A stretch of 64,000 bases of DNA, taken from the NCBI RefSeq assembly GCF_000022025.1, contig NC_011886.1:2490980-2554979 (forward strand), given 5' to 3'. The notes beneath the pieces were generated by a model. That model made no database searches. It had not been told where the DNA came from and was given only the letters and a program-made list of their open reading frames with translations. The translations under genes and the position numbers were made by a program. Source of the DNA: Pseudarthrobacter chlorophenolicus A6. GTDB taxonomy: Bacteria > Actinomycetota > Actinomycetes > Actinomycetales > Micrococcaceae. Of this stretch, positions 55,171 through 64,000 are shown piece after piece (the stretch's first letter is position 1; every line of letters begins with the position of its first letter).

Positions 55171-55899
55171 ATGACACACCTGGAAGAACACCCGCCTGCG
55201 GACAGGATCAGGGTTGCCCTGGTGGATGACCAGCAGTTGGTCAGGTCGGGGTTTGGGATGCTGATCAACTCCCAGCCGGACCTCGATGTGGTGGTCGAAG
55301 CGGGTAACGGCCTTGAGGCGCTGCAGGCACTCGGTGCGGTGGCGGCCGACGTGGTCCTGATGGATGTCCGGATGCCGGGGATGGACGGGATAGAAGCCAC
55401 CCGGAGACTGATGGAAAGTGCGTTGGCGGCTCCCGCCGGTTCGGCCAGGGCAGAGCTCCGGGTGGTGGTGCTGACCACCTTCGACCTTGACGAGTACGCA
55501 CTGGCAGCCATTCAGGCAGGTGCCAGTGGGTTCTTGCTGAAGGACGCTCCCCCGGAGGAACTGCTGGAGGCCATCCGGACCGTCCACCGCGGGGACGCAG
55601 TGATCGCCCCGTCCACCACCCGGCGGCTCCTGGACCATGTGGCACCACTGCTGCGCAGCCAGGGCAATGAACGTCCGGAACACCACGCGGCCGTCCAGCG
55701 GCTCACCACCCGCGAGCGCGAGGTGTTCCAGCTTATTGCGCAGGGACGGTCCAATCCTGAGATTGCGGCAGGCCTGTTCGTGTCCGAAGCGACGGTGAAA
55801 ACCCATGTGGGGCATATCCTGGCCAAGCTGGGGGCCCGCGACCGGGTGCAGGCCGTGGTGATCGCTTACGAGACCGGAGTGGTCACTCCCGGAGGCTGA
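55171..55899 (+). CDS. LuxR/NarL-family response regulator
   Basis: A 242-residue regulator with an N-terminal receiver domain (VALVDDQQLVRSGFGMLI) and the phosphorylated Asp in VVLMDVRMPGMDGIEA. A C-terminal LuxR-type HTH begins LTTREREVFQLIAQGRSNPEIA and ends KTHVGHILAKLGARDRVQAV. It pairs with the kinase just upstream and very likely controls the ABC transporter that follows 100 nt later. The receiver has a roughly 15-residue insertion around residues 85-100. Confidence 0.95.
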   Translation: MTHLEEHPPADRIRVALVDDQQLVRSGFGMLINSQPDLDVVVEAGNGLEALQALGAVAADVVLMDVRMPGMDGIEATRRLMESALAAPAGSARAELRVVVLTTFDLDEYALAAIQAGASGFLLKDAPPEELLEAIRTVHRGDAVIAPSTTRRLLDHVAPLLRSQGNERPEHHAAVQRLTTREREVFQLIAQGRSNPEIAAGLFVSEATVKTHVGHILAKLGARDRVQAVVIAYETGVVTPGG

Positions 55900-55988
55900 C
55901 ACCCCAAGTGCCGGGCTCAGACCACGGTATGAGGCGGGCCTTGGCAGGACCAGACCCCCGGCCGATCCCCCGGCCGGGTGCCGGCCCA

Positions 55989-56003
55989 TAGCGTGGAACC
56001 ATG
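55989..56003 (+). promoter_or_regulatory. Leaderless promoter -10 box of the ABC ATPase
   Basis: TAGCGT at 55989-55994 is followed by 6 nt and the ATG at 56001. It would let the ABC pair be transcribed separately from the two-component genes. Confidence 0.5.
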
Positions 56004-56777
56004 ACAACTTCCGTGCATGCCCACCCTGGTTTGAACAGGGATAACGCCACTTCCTCCCCCGCCGTCCAGGCAGTGTCCCTCACCAAGAACTACGGCCGCG
56101 GCGCCACCCGCGTGAGTGCCCTGCGAGAGGTCAGCGTCAACTTCGACGCCGGCCGCTTCACCGCAATCATGGGACCCTCCGGCTCGGGCAAGTCGACCCT
56201 GATGCACTGCCTGGCCGGCCTGGACACCGCGGACTCCGGACAAATCCTGGTGGGCGGTACGGACATCACGGCACTTAACGACAAGCAGCTCACAGCGCTG
56301 CGCCGCGACCGGATCGGGTTTGTCTTCCAGGCGTTTAACCTGGTGCCCACACTCACTGCGGAACAGAACATCACGTTGCCGCTGGCTTTGGCCAACAAAG
56401 CCACCGATACCGCCTGGTTCGACACCGTGGTGTCCACGCTGGGCCTCAAGGACAGGCTCCGGCACCGGCCACATGAACTCTCCGGCGGCCAGCAGCAGCG
56501 GGTTGCCGTGGCGCGGGCCCTGCTGACCCGGCCGGACGTGGTCTTCGGGGACGAACCCACTGGCAACCTTGATTCGACAGCCGGCGGCGAAGTCCTGGCA
56601 CTGCTGCGCCGCAGCAGCCGCGAAATGGGCCAGACCATCATCATGGTCACCCACGATCCCGTGGCAGCCAGCTACGCCGACAGGGTTGTCCTGATGAGTG
56701 ACGGCAACCTGGTGGGCGAGATCGCCGAACCCACCGCCGCGTCCGTCCTTGCCGCCCTCGGCAAGCTGGGAGGCTGA
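56001..56777 (+). CDS. ABC transporter ATP-binding protein (MacB/LolD type)
   Basis: A 258-residue ATPase with Walker A MGPSGSGKSTLMHCLAGLD, the Q-loop in FVFQAFNLVPTLTAEQN, signature LSGGQQQRVAVARALL, Walker B VVFGDEPTGNLDS and the switch His in MVTHDPVAASY. This subtype serves FtsX-like permeases that extrude or move lipids, peptides or antibiotics. It ends 2 nt before the permease gene. The module of kinase, regulator, ATPase and permease is often a response to envelope or antibiotic stress. Confidence 0.95.
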   Translation: MTTSVHAHPGLNRDNATSSPAVQAVSLTKNYGRGATRVSALREVSVNFDAGRFTAIMGPSGSGKSTLMHCLAGLDTADSGQILVGGTDITALNDKQLTALRRDRIGFVFQAFNLVPTLTAEQNITLPLALANKATDTAWFDTVVSTLGLKDRLRHRPHELSGGQQQRVAVARALLTRPDVVFGDEPTGNLDSTAGGEVLALLRRSSREMGQTIIMVTHDPVAASYADRVVLMSDGNLVGEIAEPTAASVLAALGKLGG

Positions 56778-56779
56778 GC

Positions 56780-59320
56780 GTGCTGCGCGTTGCCCTCTCG
56801 CAATTCCAGTCGCACAGCCGGCGGTTCATCGCCGTCGGCCTGGCCGTCATGCTGTCGGTGGCGTTCCTGTCCACCACTCTTATGGTCGGCGCCAGCACCA
56901 GGGCGTCGCTGGGCGCCAGCCTCGGCGAGGCCTACAGCAAGGCGGGGCTCATCGCCACCCCGGATGGGGGAACCTTTAACGGTGCGGCCCTGGCAGCGGT
57001 CCGCGGGGTACCCGGCGTCAGCGAAGCCTACGGACGCCTGCAGGCGTACACGGAGTTTACGGCCGGCGGCCAGGAAATCTTCGCCCAGGCCCGCAACCTG
57101 GCGCCCGAGGCCCTGGAAACAGCAGCCGTTGCCGATGGTGCGCTGCCCTCGCGGGCCGACGGCGTCGCGGTGGATAGTGACACCGCCGGGCGCTACGGGC
57201 TGCACGTCGGCGACTCCCTGGTGCTCAGGGTTCCGGACGGCGCCACCACCATGGCGATGACGGTCACGGGGATCCTCCGCGGCAGCCATGACCCGTTCGC
57301 GTCCGCGCTCCCGCAGCTGCTCGCCGGAACTCCTGCGGTCAGTGCACTGGCGGCGGCTGGCCAGGGACCCGACGCCGGCTCGGGCGCGGCAGACGGCTAT
57401 GCCAGCATCCAGCTCGCGCTGGCGCCAGGCACCGACATTGCCGCGGCCAGGGCGGGCGCGCTGGCAGCGCTTGCCGGCACCGGAGCCGAAGCACAGGTCA
57501 AAACAGCCGACGAGCAGGTCACGGCCCAGGTGGCCCTGATGACCGGCGGCCAGGACGAACTGACGGTGGTCCTGCTGGCTTTCGCCGGGATCGCCCTGCT
57601 GGTTTCCGGCCTGGTGGTTTCCAACACCTTCGCGGTGCTGGTGGCCCAGCGCACCCGGGAACTCGCGCTTCTCCGGTGCCTGGGCGCCGCCCGGACGCAG
57701 GTGCGCAATTCCGTCCTGGCCGAAGCCCTGGTGGTAGGCCTGGTCTCCTCTGCGGCCGGCGTGCTCGCCGCCGTTGGCCTGATGGCATCCCTGATCGGCT
57801 GGGCCGGGACACAGCCGGACATGGCCTTCGCGACCATGGCCGTGCCGGCGTCGTCCATTGTGGCGGGCCTGGCCGTGGGCACGGTCCTGACCGTGGCCGC
57901 CGCCATGGTTCCTGCCCGGGCGGCGACGGCCGTGGCCCCGCTCGCTGCCCTGCGCCCGTCCGATGATGCAGGCATCGGGAACCGGCGCGGCCGGGTGAGG
58001 CTGGTCATGGGCCTTGCTGCCCTCGCCCTGGGCGTTCCGCTGCTGGCCTTTGGCGCGGCCGGCGTGATGCTGGTGGTGGCCTTTGCCGGCGGCGTACTCT
58101 CCTTCATCGGGGTGCTGCTGTGCGCCACGCTGTTCGTGCCCCGGCTGGTGGGTCTGGCGGGACGGCTGGCCGCTCCCGCCGGCGTCCCCGGAAAGCTGGC
58201 TGCGCTCAACGCCGTCCGCAACCCTGCGAGGACTTCGGTGACGGCTGCCGCCCTGCTGATCGGAGTCACTTTGGTGGCCCTCATGATGACCGGAGCGGCC
58301 ACTGCGCGCCAGGCATTCGATGATGCCCTCGCGGAAACCTATCCGGTGGACATGGCCGTCAGCGCCGGGTCCACGGGCCAGGCGCTCACCTCCGCCCAGC
58401 GGGAAGCCGTGTCCCGGGTTGACGGCGTGGCCGCGGCAGCCCTGCTGCCGGTGGTGGGACGGACCGGCAGCGACGGCCTGGAGAGCCCCGTTTACTCGCT
58501 GGATCCGCCGGAGGCGGCGAACCTGTTGCGTGACGCTTCACTGGTCCTGGAGCCGGGCAAAATCTACCTGCCCGAAGGATCGCAGGCCGGTACGGCGCAG
58601 GTGGACGGAACTGCAGGTCCTGTGGCCCTGGAGGCAGTGGTCCTGCGGACCCGGAACATGCCACCGTTGGTCTCCAGCGAGACAGCCCCCCAGTTCAGGC
58701 CCGCCCACGGTGCAGCCGGGGCCGGCGTAGCAGAACGGGATGCTGCGGTGTCGGGCGCTGCGGTCTGGATCCGGCTGGCCGACGCCCCCGGCGGCGGGCA
58801 GCTGTCCGGGGACCGCATCAAGGACATCCAGTCCGCCGTTGCCACGGCAACGGGGGTGGCCAGCGGAGCGGTCAGCGGCGCAGCCATCGAGCGGGTTACC
58901 TTCAACGAGGTCATTGACGTGTTGTTGCTGGTGGTCACCGGCCTCCTGGGGGTCGCGGTACTGATCGCGCTGATTGGCGTGGCCAACACGCTGTCCCTGT
59001 CCGTGCTGGAGCGGACGCGCGAGAACTCCCTGCTGAGGGCACTGGGCCTCACCCGTGGCCAGCTCCGCGGAATGCTTGCCCTGGAGGCCGCACTGGTGGC
59101 CGGCGTCGCGGCGCTGCTCGGCTCAGCCCTGGGAACGGTGTACGGCTGGCTGGGCGCCCGTTCGGCGCTGGGCAGCCTGGCCGCGGTCACGCCAGTGGTC
59201 CCCTGGCTGCAGCTGGCGGGCGTGCTGGCGGTGGCAGTTGTGGCCGGCCTGGTGGCTTCGGTGATTCCTGCCCGGCGTGCGGCGCGCCTGTCCCCGGTGG
59301 AGGGACTGGCCACCGCCTAG
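56780..59320 (+). CDS. ABC transporter permease with two FtsX domains
   Basis: An 846-residue permease. It has an N-terminal transmembrane helix (FIAVGLAVMLSVAFLSTTLMVG), an extracytoplasmic domain of about 210 residues, and a first FtsX block of three helices after residue 260 (TVVLLAFAGIALLVSGLVV). A central hydrophobic block and a second external domain lead to a final FtsX block (DVLLLVVTGLLGVAVLIALIG, then ERTRENSLLRALGLTRGQLRG). This is the standard layout of the double-FtsX exporters. It begins with GTG and is translated with the ATPase. Confidence 0.93.
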   Translation: MLRVALSQFQSHSRRFIAVGLAVMLSVAFLSTTLMVGASTRASLGASLGEAYSKAGLIATPDGGTFNGAALAAVRGVPGVSEAYGRLQAYTEFTAGGQEIFAQARNLAPEALETAAVADGALPSRADGVAVDSDTAGRYGLHVGDSLVLRVPDGATTMAMTVTGILRGSHDPFASALPQLLAGTPAVSALAAAGQGPDAGSGAADGYASIQLALAPGTDIAAARAGALAALAGTGAEAQVKTADEQVTAQVALMTGGQDELTVVLLAFAGIALLVSGLVVSNTFAVLVAQRTRELALLRCLGAARTQVRNSVLAEALVVGLVSSAAGVLAAVGLMASLIGWAGTQPDMAFATMAVPASSIVAGLAVGTVLTVAAAMVPARAATAVAPLAALRPSDDAGIGNRRGRVRLVMGLAALALGVPLLAFGAAGVMLVVAFAGGVLSFIGVLLCATLFVPRLVGLAGRLAAPAGVPGKLAALNAVRNPARTSVTAAALLIGVTLVALMMTGAATARQAFDDALAETYPVDMAVSAGSTGQALTSAQREAVSRVDGVAAAALLPVVGRTGSDGLESPVYSLDPPEAANLLRDASLVLEPGKIYLPEGSQAGTAQVDGTAGPVALEAVVLRTRNMPPLVSSETAPQFRPAHGAAGAGVAERDAAVSGAAVWIRLADAPGGGQLSGDRIKDIQSAVATATGVASGAVSGAAIERVTFNEVIDVLLLVVTGLLGVAVLIALIGVANTLSLSVLERTRENSLLRALGLTRGQLRGMLALEAALVAGVAALLGSALGTVYGWLGARSALGSLAAVTPVVPWLQLAGVLAVAVVAGLVASVIPARRAARLSPVEGLATA

Positions 59321-59343
59321 CAAAAGAGACCAGGACTAGAAGG

Positions 59344-59388
59344 AAAGGGCAGGAGCCGCGGAGATTCCGCTGCTCCTGCCCTTTTCAG
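59344..59388. terminator. Terminator between the ABC permease and metG
   Basis: A 19-bp stem with one mismatch (59344-59362 with 59366-59384), rich in GC, is followed by TTTT on the plus strand and preceded by AAA that reads as T on the minus strand. It can serve both convergent genes. Confidence 0.85.
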
Positions 59389-59412
59389 GATCTGGTTTTT
59401 CGGGGCGTCCGG

Positions 59413-60972
59413 TTACGCCTCTGCCGGATCCTCGTACTTGGGGAACACCGGCGCCGGTGCAGGCAGCGGCGTCCCGGCGGCGATGCGCGTCGCCACCGCG
59501 CCGAACTGGCGTGCGTCCCCTTCCGGCTGGCCAAGGGCGTCAAGCAGCCGCGCCGTCGAACCCGGCATCACCGGCTGGGCCAGGATGGCCACGATGCGCA
59601 GCACCTCAAGGGTGACGTAAAGGACGGTGTTCATGCGTTCGACGTCGGTCTTCCGCAGCACCCAGGGCGCCTGCTCAGCGAAGTAGGCGTTGGTGTCGCC
59701 AAGGACCGCCCAGATGGCTTCGAGGGCGCGGCTGAATTCCTGTTTGTCGAAGGCAGCCCGCGCGTTGTCCAGCAGGCCGCCGGCCTGTTCCAGGATGGCG
59801 GTGTCAGCGTCCGTGAAGGCGCCCGGCGTGGGAACTGCTCCCCCGCAGTTCTTCGCCACCATGGACAGCGAACGCTGCGCCAGGTTGCCGAAGTTGTTGG
59901 CCAGGTCCGAGTTCATCCGGCCCACAATGGCCTCGTGGTTGTAGCTGCCGTCAGCACCGAACGGCACCTCGCGGAGGAAGAAGAACCGTACCTGGTCCAG
60001 GCCGTACTGCTCCACGAAATCGGCCGGTGCCACGACGTTGCCCAGCGACTTGGACATCTTGACACCGTTGTTGTGCAGGAAGCCGTGGATCATGACGCGC
60101 TTGGGGAGTTCCAGGCCGGCGCTCAGGAGGAAGGCGGGCCAGTAGATGGCGTGGAACCGGGAGATGTCCTTGCCGATCACGTGGACATCGGCCGGCCAGA
60201 ACCGGCGGAACTTCTCCGAGTCCACGTCCGGGTAGCCCACACCGGTGAGGTAGTTGGTCAGTGCATCCACCCACACGTACATGACGTGGTTGCTGTTGCC
60301 CGGAACCGGGACGCCCCAGTCGAAGGTGGTGCGGCTGATGGACAGGTCCTCCAGGCCGCGCTTGACGAAGCTGATCACTTCGTTGAACCGGGACTGCGGG
60401 GCACCGAACTCAGGCTGGGCTTCATAGAGCGCCAGCAGCTTGTCCTGGTAGGCGGACAGCCGGAAGAAGTAGCTCTCCTCGGCCGTCCACGTCACCTCGG
60501 TGTCCGTCTCCTTCGAGTACCGCACGCCGTCGTCCTTCACAACGGTCTCGTCCTCGCCGTAGAACGCCTCGTCCCGGACGGAGTACCAGCCCTCGTACTT
60601 GTCGAGGTAGATGTCGCCATTGGCTTCCATCTTCTTCCAGATGGCCTGCGACGCCGCGTAGTGGTCCTCGTCCGTGGTGCGGATGAAGCGGTCGTACGTG
60701 ATGCCGAGGGCCTCGTGCGCCGCCTTGTAGATTTCCGCGTTCCGGTCCACCAGCTCCTTGGGAGTGATGCCTTCCTTTTCGGCCGTCTGTGCGATCTTCA
60801 TCCCGTGCTCGTCCGTGCCCGTCAGGAACATCACGTCGTAGCCGTCCAGCCGCTTGAAGCGCGCCATGGCGTCGGTGGCGATGTACTCGTAGGCGTGGCC
60901 GATGTGCGGTACGCCGTTGGGGTAGGTGATGGCCGTGGTGATGTAGAACGGCGTTTTCTCTGAAGCAGTCAC
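59413..60972 (-). CDS. metG: Methionyl-tRNA synthetase
   Basis: MetG charges tRNA-Met for initiation and elongation. The 519-residue class I enzyme has the HIGH motif in [20 protein letters not shown] and the KMSKS motif in [13 protein letters not shown]. The C-terminal anticodon-binding helices are present. It lacks the extra C-terminal tRNA-binding domain seen in some MetRS, as in many actinobacteria. It begins at a GTG. It lies beside an ABC transporter pair in the same orientation but with its own terminator downstream. Confidence 0.95.
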   Translation of the reverse strand: MTASEKTPFYITTAITYPNGVPHIGHAYEYIATDAMARFKRLDGYDVMFLTGTDEHGMKIAQTAEKEGITPKELVDRNAEIYKAAHEALGITYDRFIRTTDEDHYAASQAIWKKMEANGDIYLDKYEGWYSVRDEAFYGEDETVVKDDGVRYSKETDTEVTWTAEESYFFRLSAYQDKLLALYEAQPEFGAPQSRFNEVISFVKRGLEDLSISRTTFDWGVPVPGNSNHVMYVWVDALTNYLTGVGYPDVDSEKFRRFWPADVHVIGKDISRFHAIYWPAFLLSAGLELPKRVMIHGFLHNNGVKMSKSLGNVVAPADFVEQYGLDQVRFFFLREVPFGADGSYNHEAIVGRMNSDLANNFGNLAQRSLSMVAKNCGGAVPTPGAFTDADTAILEQAGGLLDNARAAFDKQEFSRALEAIWAVLGDTNAYFAEQAPWVLRKTDVERMNTVLYVTLEVLRIVAILAQPVMPGSTARLLDALGQPEGDARQFGAVATRIAAGTPLPAPAPVFPKYEDPAEA

Positions 60973-61006
60973 GTGCGGACAGTTACCTTCGATGCGGAGG
61001 GACGGG

Positions 61007-61762
61007 CTAGATCAGTTCAGTCAGGCTATCGCTCAGCCGGACCAGTTCATGGTCGTGTGACGCCACCAGGACGGCGATGCCGTCCGAGGTGGTGTCCTTG
61101 AGGATGCTGATGATGCGGTTGGCAGAGGCACGGTCCAGGCTGGCCGTGGGCTCATCCACCACCAGGACGCGGGTGCCCAGGATCAGGGCGCGGGCGATGG
61201 CGACGCGCTGCCGCTCACCGCCGGACAGCTGCGCGGGACGGTGCCGCATGCGGCGGCCCAGGCCCACCAGGTCCAGGAGGTCCTTGGCCATGTCCCGGCG
61301 CTGGTCCACTTCGCCGTCGGGAACGGCAGGCAGGAGGACGTTCTCCAGGGCACTCATGCCGTCAATCAGGGCACCGCCCTGGTCCACGTAACCGATCAGC
61401 GCGCGACGGCGGTCGGCGATTTCGTCGTCGCCCATGCTCTCCAGGGAATCGCCTTCCCAGAAGACGCGTCCCGACGTCGGCAGCGTCAGACCCGCGCCGA
61501 CCGTGAGGATGCTGGTCTTGCCCGAGCCGCTTCGGCCGGCGACGCAGTGCATCTCGCCCGCGTGCAGCGTCAGGTCGAAACCCTCCACGACGCTGACGGC
61601 TTCGGCCCCGCCCTTGCCCCCGCCATAGCGGATGGTGATGTCACTCAGCTCCAGCGGGGTGGCGTGGTCAGCTGCCTTGACGATGGTGTTGGCGCGGGTC
61701 TGCAGGGGAACCTCGCCGGCGCCGCCCCTGCGGCTCCGCTGGACATTCGTCGGGTTTGTCAT
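61007..61762 (-). CDS. ABC transporter ATP-binding protein
   Basis: A 251-residue ATPase. It has Walker [20 protein letters not shown], the Q-loop region [18 protein letters not shown], signature [16 protein letters not shown], Walker [13 protein letters not shown] and [11 protein letters not shown]. An N-terminal extension of about 40 residues is rich in basic residues. The ATG at 61762 overlaps the permease stop by 4 nt (ATGA), which proves the pair and fixes the start; the longer frame to 61828 is not used. Confidence 0.93.
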   Translation of the reverse strand: MTNPTNVQRSRRGGAGEVPLQTRANTIVKAADHATPLELSDITIRYGGGKGGAEAVSVVEGFDLTLHAGEMHCVAGRSGSGKTSILTVGAGLTLPTSGRVFWEGDSLESMGDDEIADRRRALIGYVDQGGALIDGMSALENVLLPAVPDGEVDQRRDMAKDLLDLVGLGRRMRHRPAQLSGGERQRVAIARALILGTRVLVVDEPTASLDRASANRIISILKDTTSDGIAVLVASHDHELVRLSDSLTELI

Positions 61763-64000
61763 TGGACCACTTTCGTTGCAATTGGAATCCAGCAAAGTAC
61801 TGCCACGAGGCCGGCAACGCCTGCCCACAGCGCGGCGTAGGGGGCCAGGAGGAGGCCGATGCCGAGGGCGCCCAGCACGCCCAGGGGCAGGGCGACGGTT
61901 CCCACCAGCGCGTTTTCGAACAGGCGGACCTGACGCAGCATGTCAGGGTTCCAGCCCATGGCCTCGAGGATGCCCAGGTACTGGCGCTTGGCGTTCAGTT
62001 CGAACCTGCCCGTGACCAGGGTGAGGACGAGTCCCACGGCCACGCCGGCGATGGCCAGCAGGATGCTGGGCAGCGCGACGCTGGCTGCGGCAAGTCCGCT
62101 GAGCGCGCTGGCGCCGGCTGCACGGGGAATGTCGATCAGCAGTGCGATCAGTCCGCCTACGGCGGCGCCGAAGACACCCACTGCCACGGCCAGGGACAGC
62201 GTGTTGAACTTGTTGGTGCCCAGCTGGCGGTTGGCGAAGGTCAGCGGCGAGTCCACCGGGATCAGCCGTTCGTCGTGTTGCGGTTCCTGGTCGATGACGT
62301 CGCGGTGCCTGAGCTGCTGGGCGGCAAACAGTGCCGCGGCTGCATAGAGCACCAGGACTGCGGCGCACACCAGCGCGGTGGACAGGCTCCAACTGATGAG
62401 GCTCAAGGCGATGCCCGCCACGGCCAGCAGGACCGCACCTACCCCGAATTCCTCGAGCACCCAGCTGCGGATCCTCCGCTGGGTCCAGCCCATGGCACGC
62501 AGGGTTCCGGCCTCGCTGCGCCGTTTACGGATATAGCTGACCGTCGATGCCCCGGTGAGCAGGGCTGCGCCGCAGAGGGTCAGGAAGAGCAGGGTGACGT
62601 TGGTACCGGACAGCGATCCGGTGACGGCGTCTGCGGCGTTCTGCCGGACCCAGGACTGCTGGACGGTGCCCAGCGGCGATTCCTTGCCGGCGTCGTCCTT
62701 GGAGTAGCCGGGTACGAAGATGCTGGCGTCTTCACGGGCTGAACCAGCCACGATGGTGGCTTCCAGTCCCATGTCGCGGATCTCCGCGGCGAGCTTTTCG
62801 ACGTCGGGCTGTGCTTCCTTCCAGCTGCCAGGCGCCTTGGCCCGGACCCGGATGGCGTCGATGACGTTGGCGTTGTTGGTGTAGCCGCGGGCTGCGGCCA
62901 GGCCGTAGTAGTCCGTGATGGCGCCCGCGGACTGGCTGGCCAGCCCGGTGGCACTGAGGGAGGGCTGAAGCTCCGTGGCCGGAACGTCCTTGCCCTCGGC
63001 GTCCTTGACCATCGTGAACGGCGTAGGGTCGTAGCCGCCCAGGGGCAGCTTGTTGACGTCGCCGGAGGCCTCGGCCACTGCTGCGGGGTCGAAGGTGCCG
63101 TACACCATGGCCAGCGGCGAGGCCTGCTTCTGCCCGGTGGACAGGTTGTCCCGGTAGGAGCGCTCGTCCACCGGCTCGCGCTGGGTCTGGTCCACCGAGG
63201 CGCCGTTGGCGCTCTTTTCGGGAAGGCGGTTGACGGTTACCCATTCACCGGGAACGGCGGTCTTGTCCACGGCACCGTTGGCGGCCGTGCCGGCATCGGT
63301 GTATTTCGGAGCTGCCGCGAAGTCGGTGCTCCATTTTGCGGGGGTGTAAAGGCCCTGGTTGAAGTTTCCATTGGCGCCCAGCAGCGACGTGTGGTCGGTC
63401 GAGCCGGGCCAGGACAGCGCGAACGGATCCTTGGAGACGAACGGCAGGTAGTCCTTGTCCAGGGAGCGGGTGGCGGTGCCCACCTCGTTGACGACCTTGC
63501 CGGACTCGTCGATTTCTTCAATCTTGACGTTGTACTTCAGGTCAAGGGAGGTACCGGAACGGACCACCAGGGGGATGGCCTGGGAGTCGGACGTCAGCTG
63601 GCCGGTGCGCTTGGCCTGCTGGTACTGGGTCATCAGCGGAGCCCAGTACTTGAGCTTCACGCCGAGGAAGTCCGGCCCGTCCTTGAGTTCGTCGAGGCCG
63701 ATGCCGTTGGTGAAGAGGCCTTCGAGGTAGCGGCCGACGGCGCCGGCATTCCGTGCGTCGGCGGGCGGCGCTTTTTCGAGGGGGGCCAGGAAGTCCCCGG
63801 CGTTGCCGAGGAGGGCGCGCTCCGATGCGGGGTCAACGGCCACTACCGATTCCGTCACCTCGGGCGCGAGCGGCAGGGAGACCGAGAGGTTGAACAGGTT
63901 GTGCTCGGAACCGCCGGCCGGGGAGGGGAACTTGATGCCGGTTTCGCCGGCGGGTGCGGCGATGCGGATGCTGCTGCCTCCGGCGGCCTTCTCTTCAACG
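61759..64000 (-). CDS. ABC transporter permease, FtsX type, 5' end outside the window
   Basis: About 746 residues are visible, and the frame stays open to the end of the window. The apparent start at 63858 is only an internal GTG, because sequence upstream (EEKAAGGSSIRIAAP, then FNLSVSLPLAPEV) continues in frame. A large hydrophilic region up to about 430 residues from the visible start is followed by seven or more hydrophobic segments, beginning TLLFLTLCGAALLTGA and ending VAVLCWIPIATKV. FtsX blocks include RKRRSEAGTLRAMGWTQRRIRSW. It would act with the ATPase just downstream, probably as an exporter of unknown substrate. Confidence 0.85.
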   Translation of the reverse strand, partial: VEEKAAGGSSIRIAAPAGETGIKFPSPAGGSEHNLFNLSVSLPLAPEVTESVVAVDPASERALLGNAGDFLAPLEKAPPADARNAGAVGRYLEGLFTNGIGLDELKDGPDFLGVKLKYWAPLMTQYQQAKRTGQLTSDSQAIPLVVRSGTSLDLKYNVKIEEIDESGKVVNEVGTATRSLDKDYLPFVSKDPFALSWPGSTDHTSLLGANGNFNQGLYTPAKWSTDFAAAPKYTDAGTAANGAVDKTAVPGEWVTVNRLPEKSANGASVDQTQREPVDERSYRDNLSTGQKQASPLAMVYGTFDPAAVAEASGDVNKLPLGGYDPTPFTMVKDAEGKDVPATELQPSLSATGLASQSAGAITDYYGLAAARGYTNNANVIDAIRVRAKAPGSWKEAQPDVEKLAAEIRDMGLEATIVAGSAREDASIFVPGYSKDDAGKESPLGTVQQSWVRQNAADAVTGSLSGTNVTLLFLTLCGAALLTGASTVSYIRKRRSEAGTLRAMGWTQRRIRSWVLEEFGVGAVLLAVAGIALSLISWSLSTALVCAAVLVLYAAAALFAAQQLRHRDVIDQEPQHDERLIPVDSPLTFANRQLGTNKFNTLSLAVAVGVFGAAVGGLIALLIDIPRAAGASALSGLAAASVALPSILLAIAGVAVGLVLTLVTGRFELNAKRQYLGILEAMGWNPDMLRQVRLFENALVGTVALPLGVLGALGIGLLLAPYAALWAGVAGLVAVLCWIPIATKVVQ

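Noticed and set aside
61763..61828. Longer N-terminus for the second ABC ATPase
   Set aside because: The ATG at 61762 makes the ATGA overlap with the permease, which is the more usual coupling, and the extra residues lie within the permease gene in another frame.

Overview
The window is chromosomal DNA from a high-GC actinobacterium, most likely Arthrobacter or Pseudarthrobacter (Micrococcaceae). The evidence is the uniformly GC-rich coding sequence, frequent GTG and TTG starts, extensive start/stop overlaps, actinobacterial gene order (thiL to recG to rsmD to coaD to rpmF to rnc to mutM to smc to ftsY to ffh to rpsP to trmD to rplS), an IclR-type leucine regulator beside leuCD, and a DUF3515 lipoprotein. 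I see no insertion sequence, integrase, prophage, CRISPR array or replication origin. This is core genome with a few accessory genes inserted into it.

Layout. 1-4009 (minus strand): start of rplS, then trmD, rimM, khpA and rpsP (translation and ribosome maturation), a frameshifted orphan gene and a VOC dioxygenase-like gene. 4111-7988: an amidohydrolase, a TPP riboswitch with thiC, and an alpha/beta-hydrolase-like protein. 8098-15695: ffh, a glucose-6-phosphate dehydrogenase paralogue, amtB-glnK (ammonium uptake and nitrogen signalling), an MFS exporter and ftsY. 15810-25211 (minus): smc, a TolB-like protein, a second MFS transporter, mutM, rnc, rpmF, a DUF177 gene and coaD. 25255-27272 (plus): a class I aminotransferase coupled to a spermidine-synthase-fold protein. 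27317-32304 (minus): rsmD, recG, a DAK2-domain kinase and thiL. 32437-37282: a DUF3515 lipoprotein, then ddl, gpsA, plsC and murA (cell wall and phospholipid). 37441-40954: leuD, leuC, their IclR regulator and a DUF1697 gene. 40964-44744: two coupled dynamin-like GTPases and tRNA-Glu and tRNA-Gln. 45052-51367: a heptad-repeat membrane protein broken by a frameshift, a HAD phosphatase, gltX, an FAH-family enzyme, an MBL hydrolase and an orphan. 51552-53820: ilvE and leuB. 53974-59320: histidine kinase, response regulator, ABC ATPase and FtsX-type permease. 59413-64000: metG, a second ABC ATPase and a permease cut by the window end.

The genes serve four main jobs: SRP protein targeting (ffh and ftsY), ribosome and tRNA maturation, leucine synthesis (leuC, leuD, leuB and ilvE with the NdgR-like regulator) and envelope building (ddl, murA, gpsA, plsC). 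Regulatory signals readable in the DNA include a TPP riboswitch whose P1 stem contains the thiC ribosome-binding site, a palindrome inside the promoter spacer of the VOC gene, a 31-bp inverted repeat before the heptad-repeat gene, and a recurring -10 box placed 6-7 nt before the start codon, which predicts leaderless mRNAs.

I did not find an obviously new multi-gene system. The best candidates for follow-up are the twin GTPase operon with its tandem upstream repeat, the heptad-repeat membrane protein with its large operator, the probable ATT start of the DUF177 gene, and two single-base homopolymer frameshifts that may be real or may be sequence errors.
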